NCBI GenBank assembly: GCA_039545315.1
Contig: BCIM01000001.1
Span: forward strand, 3,381,783 to 3,445,782
Origin: Kondoa malvinella
Lineage: Eukaryota > Basidiomycota > Agaricostilbomycetes > Agaricostilbales > Kondoaceae
DNA: 64,000 nucleotides
Reading direction: 5' to 3'
How positions within the stretch are numbered: position 1 is the stretch's first letter; the number at the start of each line of letters is the position of its first letter. Under the pieces are notes generated by a model. It made no database searches, was not told the origin of the DNA, and saw only the letters and a list, made by a program, of their open reading frames with translations. A program made the position numbers and the translations under genes. Positions 57,153-64,000 of the stretch are shown one piece after another.

Positions 57153-59704
57153 ATGCCACGAGAATTTCAAAAGAAGCGAAGGAAAGCCAACAAGGATGGA
57201 ATATCAACAGCGCAAGAAGACGTTGCAGCAACAAAAGTGATTCCCAAAATCAAACCAACATTACCGGATGCCATACTCGAGGAGGACTCTGTTGTTGGCC
57301 AGTCCACTGTTAAAGTAGCTTCTAGCGAGGATTGGCCTCTTTTGGACCCAGACACGAAAGCGTACTGGAAACAGATTGAAGGAAAGATTTTAGAACTCGA
57401 GCGACTCGGCATTACGGATGCGAGCAACGAAGACCCAGATGCTGAAGATGGTCAGTCTTATATGTTTTTCATCCTGTCACTGTATGCTCATATGGTGCTG
57501 TCAAGAGAGGAAGATATTGCTCAGAACAGTCTTGACGAATCTGCTCGAGAATGAAATTGGATTGGCGACGGATCCAGATACTTCTATCGTCGTAGAACGC
57601 TTGATCTATAGCACGGACGATTATTCGCGTAGGCAGCTTGCTCAAAAGTTCCTTGGAAGGTTCGTTGACCATCTGTTTTTGCTCTGCCGATAGCTCATTT
57701 GATTCAGATATGCTGATCTTGCCCGACATCAATATGCTTCACATGTTCTACAGACACTCTTCACTCTAGGCGCAGCAACAGCAGAGCGAGAGGTTTGTCA
57801 TTCACTCCTTCGCATACCCAAATGCTAAACAATTACATCCGCCGAACAGACCAGAGGCCAGCTAGCTACTTCCTCTATCTACGACGTTGATCCCACCGCT
57901 GAATTGCCCAGCATGACCTCACTCCTTGTTTCCGCCATAAGGGAATTCATACCATCCGCTCATTCAGCTTTACGAGACATTTACGCTTCCCACCTCATTC
58001 GTAGTGCTCTACTATTACTATCTGGAAAACCTATGCCTACTGCTACGAATGATCGAAACAGGAGCAACAAGAGCAAGAAATGGAAAGCTTCTCAAGCGCC
58101 TTTAAGAGCTTTGATCTTATCAGAAGAAGAAAAGGGCAAAGCAGCTGCAAGAGTTGTGCCTGATGAATTTGAGCAAGTTTTAGGCGAATTGGTCGAGGCG
58201 CTTGATGTTGCGTTAGGAAAGGGAACGTTAGGTCAAGCAGCTAGGCAAGCAGCAACGGAAGGGACTGCAGGTGTCGTTGTGCAAATGTTGTTGACGCTGG
58301 AAAACGAGAAAGGATGCTCTGATGTGCCAGGAAGTTTGATGGATCGCCTTTTATTAGGATTAATCACTTCTATGCGTATGTACTCTTCTGACTTACCATC
58401 TCGACTAACATCGCGCGTAGATGAGGACGACACCGCATCGCCAGAACGTAAAGATTTCCTCGATGCTTCATTACGAGAACAAGCTTCGGCGCATACCTTC
58501 GAACTCATCCTCTCTCTCGCCCCTAAACCCGTTTTCGACGCTCTATGGTCAACTTATTTCGTTCCGCACGTCTCAAAATTAGCTGGTCATCCTGTTGCCA
58601 ATTTCTTGGTGGCAAAGAGCGTTGAGCGATTGGCTTTAGATCAAGTGAGGGGTTTGTTGATTGATTTGACAGCAAGTGAGACGGGTTGTACTCTGGTCGA
58701 AAATCATCGGGCTGGTACTGTGACCGCGTTGCTAGAGAGGAGTTTGGTATTGCCTGAATCTCAGGGAGCTGTTGTGGAAGTAAGTAACTGATCCTCACGC
58801 TGTTTCGCATGTTAACTGTTGAGCAGTTCCTGTATGCCTCATTCAAGCTTGAAGAGGAGCAAAGAGCATTCTTAGTGCCTTGCGCTATGAGTCTAATGTT
58901 CTACAATGTTAGCACCGTGCTTCACCCATTGTACGAAGCTTACAGACGTGTTGCAGCAATATGCGAAATCAGCAGGTGCCTCGAATGAAAATACACTAAA
59001 CGAGCCCTCTTTACAAGGCGCTCTTCTCCTTCAATCCTGGCTCAAGCTATCCACTACCTATTCGTCTCAAGTAGTCGCCAGTCTATGCGGTCTACCAATA
59101 CCTCAACTAGTCGCGATGGGCAAACATCCAGTCGCTTCGCATGTCATTGATGCAGCGCTGGAATCTCCTACTGTCTCGCCAAAGGATAGAAGGAAATTAT
59201 TGCTTAGGTTCTCAGGGCATTATCATGAACTCGCGGACGATCGTTTGGGTAGTCGAGTAGCTGACAAGTGCTGGGCTACGGCGGATGTCTTTCTCAAGGT
59301 GAGGGAGGCTTACTTTTGTCATGACCACGACCGAGGCATGCTTTTCTCCACAGGACAAGATCGCAGAATCATTAGTCGGGCATGACAACTTTTTGCTCTC
59401 CTCTCATTTCGGTCATTACTTCCTCAAGAAAGTCCAGCTACCTTTACACCAGCGCCGAAGAGAAGAATGGAAGGCTAAAATGGTCGCGCAAGCAGCAGCA
59501 GCCAAGGCGAAGGAGGCAGAAGCAGCACAAGCAATCGAACGACAGGGTAAAAAGCGGAAAGCGCCTGACGAGATTGATGAGCTCTTTGCTGCCGCCAAGC
59601 CCGGCAAGAAGGCCAGTAAGAGCCACGTCAAGCGAGTCGCTGCAGAGGTGGACGACCCGAACCTGCAAGAAGTCTTTGGCGCTTTGAAAGCGAGTGCACA
59701 ATGA
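57153..59704 (+). CDS. NOP9: Nucleolar Pumilio-like protein NOP9
   Basis: RNA-binding protein of pre-40S ribosome assembly. It starts with the basic MPREFQKKRRKANKDGIS. Pumilio-type repeats follow: RQLAQKFLGRYADLARHQ, YASHVLQTLFTLGAATAE, GHPVANFLVAKSVERLA, SALRYESNVLQYVLQQYA and MGKHPVASHVIDAALESP. The C-terminus is basic and Ala-rich (QGKKRKAPDEIDELFAAA). Exons: 57153-57450, 57506-57659, 57708-57792, 57850-58779, 58865-58907, 58946-59298 and 59354-59704, totalling 2214 nt and 737 residues. The 43-nt exon is needed to rebuild a repeat. Its stop is 39 bp from the stop of LAG1 on the other strand. Confidence 0.92.
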
Positions 59705-59743
59705 GGTAGTACTATTAGATATGCTATAGATATGCTGTACGAG

Positions 59744-61327
59744 TTACTGCTGTTTCTTCTCATCCTCGTCGTCCGAGTTTTCGTCTTCTTCTCGCACGTC
59801 ACTTGCTTTGTCATTTCGCAAGATCCTGCATCAAGATCAGTCTTGATACAAAGCATCAGGGCCAAAAGCGTACTTGTAGATGACTCGCCAGATGAGGTAG
59901 TACCAGCTGAAAGAATGTGTTGGCTCTTGGTCCTCATAAACAAGAGAATCACTCACAAGAGGTTGACAAACTGCAGCAGCAAAATCGGCAAGAAAGTCTG
60001 CCACTGAATCCACCAAACCATCCATTGCCCCTTCGTTGGATCAAAGACCATCTCGTTGATGCCTGGGATGAGGGTGAACTCAAAGTATACTGACCACAGG
60101 ATGACGAGGTTTAGGTAGTGTCGGAAATATCTGTGAGTGACCGGTTAGTCATGAGCAGATGCGATGTTTAAATGCTCACGTCCATACGCCCATGAAGAAG
60201 ACAAAGGCAATCTCTGAAGTTCGTTGAAGCTTGAGGTAGTTCAAGCATTTTGATAGCTGTAGGCCGTACAAATTCTTCTGAGCGAGTGTATGCACAGTAG
60301 AATGTAGGCGCGTACCGCCAAGAAGATGTCAGACACGTCCATAGTGACGAATATAGCCACGCCAATGCGCGTCAAGTCCATCACGTAGCTCCAGCCGATA
60401 AGCCAAAGAGTAACCATGTGCTTGAGGAATTTCAGCCAGATGCCACACAGCTAGCATAGACTCACATGGATGACAAGCTCTCTGAAATCACTGCGAGGCT
60501 TCTCCATCCGAAGGACAAGCACGAGCATCTGTTGCAACCAATAGGAGAATTGCAAAAGGTAGTACGTCTTGACTTCTGGTCTGAGCCTGTTGTGAGGCCA
60601 ATCGAGCCAAAATTGTTCTGTCTTGAACCACCAAGTCGGTTGACGAGACATGACCCACTGTCCCATGCTTAGACTTAGGTTCATCCATATACTTTATGCG
60701 AACTTACGAGACCAAGCGAACCAAAGACGGAGAAATACAGGAAAGCATAACCTTGCTCCATGAACCGCAAAAGCTTTGTTTCACCCTTGATACCTTGAGA
60801 TTTCGCGAAAGGTCTAAGCACGTATTCCGTCACGCTTTGCCTTATGCAACTAAACACGACAACATAGAAAGCGAGGAAGTAATAATCCAAAGGTCCTTTG
60901 CCGTAGTGTGTTACTGTTTCTTCTGGTAATCGAGGTAGAGGGTAAGAGATCATGATGCCTGGTGCGAGAGGGTTTGGTTTGCTTGGTGCGCGAAAGGCTT
61001 CGAGCGTGCCCCAGTACAGCAGGACCATGAAGATCATCTTCATGGAGGATTCTAGTATAATGTTAGCTTGTATTGGCAGCTGGCTCCAATGGACCGACTT
61101 GGTTTCCGCAGCCAATTCATGGTGATTATCTGCTGCCCATCAATTCATGTGAAAGGGATGCAAACGCGATAGCTTACATCTTCCAGCAGGCCTGCTTCTT
61201 CCTCTACAGGAGGTGGCCTCACAGCTTTATTCGTGACTGTGTCTGTCGGTTCCATCACGCTCTTGCCTTCATTTGATGTTTTGAAATGTTGTCCCGACAA
61301 ATGATGGTCCGCAGGCGGTGAGACCAT
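59744..61327 (-). CDS. LAG1: Ceramide synthase LAG1/LAC1
   Basis: Multi-pass endoplasmic reticulum enzyme that acylates sphingoid bases. The start of the TLC region is YGKGPLDYYFLAFYVVVF. The Lag1 motif is complete: RELVIHHVVTLWLIGWSY followed by TRIGVAIFVTMDVSDIFL, with the HH pair and the aspartates. Later helices include HYLNLVILWSVYFEFTLI. The last exon (59825-59744) gives the acidic tail DVREEDENSDDEDEKKQQ, reached through a 48-nt intron at 59873-59826. Without that splice the frame stops at 59837. The start MVSPPADHHLSG at 61327 is provisional. A separate 118-codon frame upstream (61740-61384) is in another phase. Confidence 0.9.
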
Positions 61328-62169
61328 ATAGCTGCTCTGAAAATATCAGAACTTCCTCTGAAAGATTTCGCGAACTGCGCACTCTACCCTGAAAGCAGCA
61401 ACATCTTGTCAAAATCCTTTCCTTCCGCGAATGTCAACGCACGCTTTCTGTATGGACGACGACCTCTTTCTGGTCTTTGCTGTATCTGCCATGCCGCGAT
61501 AACTGTGGCTTCGTCTCTCTGCAGCCCTGATACGCGTGAATATGGCTGTTGAGCGCCAAACAAGCGGGCGACCCTCTTTCGCTCGAGGTTCCCGTGTCTT
61601 TCGTTCGGATCCTTTCTGATCTTCAAACTGTCGCTTTCTCGCTCATTGTCCCATCCCATCGTTACCTCAGATCTATAATTTTTCGCTGCGGTACAGATTG
61701 GGAACGAACTTCGGCTTTGGACCTTCATAATGTCAAGCATTCCTGTTCTCGCGATGGCTGCATTCTTTTTGACACCACACAGTATCTGGACTGGCCGTAT
61801 TGCCGACGTTGGTTTGCTGAATCAATGCTCTCGTTCTAGAAATGATCATGTTCAGCTGTGGCCTCAGCTTGTCTACTGTATGCGTTACATGCTGCCTATA
61901 GTATCTCCCGCGCATCCTTTCTAGTCTGCTTCACGGAAGCCTAGGTAGAGCTGAGAGCCGCAGTGATCTACAAGGCAAAAAAGCTTTCATTCATAACAAC
62001 TCTATGTGTGTGCACAAGCGAGACGACACAAGCAGTGCAAGTGATAGCCTCTTATCAACGGGCAAATTCGGTACGTTGCGCTTCGAGCAAAAGCTGCATG
62101 GCTTTGCGTCCTCCGAGAGCCATAGCTAAGTATCAACAGGAAGGTAAGTGAGATCAAGGGTTGGAACGC
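61328..62169. other. Region upstream of LAG1
   Basis: It holds a 118-codon open frame on the - strand (61740-61384; MGWDNERESDSLKIRKDP...). The frame is Arg-rich and could be an untranslated leader, an upstream exon or a separate small gene. It does not join LAG1 in frame. The remaining 430 bp show nothing supportable. Confidence 0.35.
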
Positions 62170-63974
62170 TCAAAACTGACTGATACTATGGCATTTGGTC
62201 AATTGGTTGTCGGCATTGCTACCACTTGAGTTGCTGTAGAAGTGTCTTGTATAGTCGGCCCTTGGAATCTGTCGGTCTGCGACGTTTTTGTTGATGGCCA
62301 AGCTTTGGGCACACATAGGGTTCAAGCAGCTGACGGTCTGGAGGCGGTCGTTCGGCCCACTAAGGCGCAGACAAATCCTTTCCAAGATAGTCTATATAAT
62401 TGTCAGGAGGAAAGATCATTCAGGTAGATAGCGGCTTGCCTTCATGTTAGAAGGCAGCAACCATGTGGTACAGGCTTAGGACCTAGACTGTGGATCGAAT
62501 GCTCTTGGTCATTGCGCTTGGAATCAATGTGCTGAACCATTAGAAGGGCTCTCAGATCCAGAGCGCAGAATCTGCACGAATAGTGTGCGCGACTTTCCTT
62601 GACGCCAATGTAGTATACAGGATCTGCTGTTCTACGGTGGTTCTGCGTGTCCATCGTTGCCAACGAAAAGAGCTGTAGAGGCTTTGACCAAGGAACTTCT
62701 AAGCTATGGAGACACTCACGGCTGTATAATTGTCGGCAAATTCACGCATCTCATGGTATAGTGAAACATCTTGGCCTGGCGCGATCGTTCGAGCTGAGTC
62801 TCTTGCTTGGGTAGTTAATTTGGACCAATCATGTCGAGTTGTTAAGCACTTGAGGAAATAACGCAGTCGCTCGGCGATGTGGTCTCCGTCATGCCACACA
62901 GGAGCTTGTTGGTGATCGCGTATCTTACGCAAGGCTTCGCCTGTTGCAAAAGCCATGTATTCATCATGCGTATCTGCTGATCATATTAACTAGCGGACCA
63001 ATGGTAGCAAATGGCGACATACGCCAAGGGGGAGGTCTGACCTCAAAATGCCCACTAGGGTTGGCATGAAAGTTGGTATAGCCTATGAAGTAGAACTGCT
63101 AGGCATTAGTACAGGCTTCCTATACGATTGAGAGAAGCATACTTTGAAAAGGTGGAACGGCAGATTCGGGACATACTGGCGGTCACTAACTCTCACTGAC
63201 TCGCCATTTCTTTGGTATTCGATCACCTGCTCTTTGTGGTATTCCATGACTACGGCGAAGCCACGGCCTAATTTGTAGATGGAATGCTCATGATCGTGTG
63301 CAAGATCTATGCGGAAATGATTAGCAGGCATCAACCTAGTCAAAGTGGACCGACCATATGGTGTGCAGTGTTTTTGTCCGACGCCTTCTAGTCCGCGAGT
63401 GAGATGTGCTTTACGGATTTGTCTATTTGCTGACGACCTCTCCTGCTGTCAGACAGGTAAGCTGTGGTGCGGTTTCAGCAATACTGCAAACAAACTTCAG
63501 TCGCCCCGTAACAATGATTGCGAAATTGGGCGTGCCAGCCAAAGTAGAATTGAGATGTAGTTGCCTTGTATCACAAGTCAGCTCAAGGCAATGTTAAGAA
63601 ACCTGAATTACCTGGTCTGCGTCCATCCATTGCAAGATTTGCTTACAGTCGGAGTTTGTGAGGCGGCTGCTACCGATTGCCTCGATCTCGAGTCGTTCAT
63701 CAGTAGAGGTATACCAAGTGAAGACGTTAGCTCACCCTGAGATACGACAGCGAACGATCAAACCCCAACTCAAAGAATCGGTTTCCAGCATGCGGGCGGT
63801 CTGCCCAAGTTTAACATGAAGCTCAGTACTAAACTGAAGAGACTTACTTTGAGGGTCTGGTTTATAGTGTAATCCCTTCAGATAAATATCGGTTGCCTCC
63901 GTTGCAGTCTTCTTGACTGGGTTGACAATTGATAGACTGAATGCGCGGTGCACATTCTGCAGCAGCAGATCCAT
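62170..63974 (-). CDS. Unknown multi-exon gene, possibly incomplete
   Basis: A gene with many short exons. It begins MDLLLQNVHRAFSLSIVN near the window edge and may extend beyond it. Protein-like exons read AGNRFFEFGFDRSLSYL, CTPYDLAHDHEHSIYKLG with RGFAVVMEYHKEQVIEYQ, SDRQYVPNLPFHLFKFYF, NFHANPSGHFE, WHDGDHIAERLRYFLKCL, and SLYHEMREFADNYTA. Later frames (VYYIGVKESRAHYSCRFC, DLRALLM; near 62600) and a terminal frame ending at 62170 may belong to it. I do not recognise the family. Histidine- and aspartate-rich segments (HDHEH, WHDGDH) could bind metal. The 3' end is uncertain. Confidence 0.5.
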
Positions 63975-64000
63975 GCGTCTACATGCAAGCAGCCCAATCT

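Noticed and set aside
59416..59952. 178-codon open frame on the - strand across the NOP9 and LAG1 ends
   Set aside because: It is antisense to the NOP9 C-terminus; only the true LAG1 exon frame at 59825-59744 is supported.

Overview
The window is a 64 kb piece of nuclear DNA from a fungus, most likely a basidiomycete. The genes are dense and lie on both strands. Almost every one is cut by several short GT-AG introns of about 42-60 nt with CTGAC/CTAAC-like branch sites. The products are typical fungal housekeeping proteins. I cannot name the species or genus. Exon coordinates below come from joining reading frames by eye. For most genes the joined exons add up to a whole number of codons and give a continuous protein of the expected family.

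Layout from left to right: POL2 C-terminal two thirds (+, 1-5385, cut by the window edge); N2227/carnosine N-methyltransferase-like (-); SPT8-like WD40 protein (+); SUB2 DECD helicase (+); an unrecognised small protein (-); Csn12/Thp1-type PCI protein (+); COQ5 (-); EXD-type 3'-5' exonuclease (+); MPC2 mitochondrial pyruvate carrier (-); PPT1 palmitoyl-protein thioesterase (+); a disordered unknown (-); TAL1 transaldolase (-); MCM2 (+); a multi-pass membrane protein resembling CSC1/OSCA (+); a tandem-domain unknown (-); a secreted, probably GPI-anchored beta-helix protein (+); a small unknown (+); RMD5/GID2 (-); SEC2 Rab exchange factor (+); WRN-type exonuclease (+); a RING-finger protein (+); an alpha/beta hydrolase and an NTF2/SnoaL-like protein (both -); telomerase reverse transcriptase (+, 19 exons); NDC80 (-); an unknown with aromatic-rich exons (+); NOP9 (+); LAG1 ceramide synthase (-); and an unknown multi-exon gene near the right edge (-).

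Functional themes are chromosome replication and segregation (POL2, MCM2, TERT, NDC80, WRN-type nuclease), mRNA and rRNA work (SUB2, SPT8, NOP9, PCI protein), mitochondria (COQ5, MPC2) and protein or lipid turnover (RMD5, PPT1, LAG1). The genes are not organised as operons, and several neighbours are divergent or tightly convergent. I saw no tRNA, rRNA, CRISPR array or mobile element.

The most striking feature is gene architecture. Several genes contain microexons, and two contain extreme ones. TAL1 needs five consecutive coding exons of 12, 13, 16, 16 and 1 nt to keep its reading frame. MPC2 needs exons of 11, 11, 15 and 4 nt in a row to spell the conserved core of the carrier. MCM2 has a first coding exon consisting only of the ATG, and an 8-nt first exon and a 10-nt internal exon occur in two other genes.
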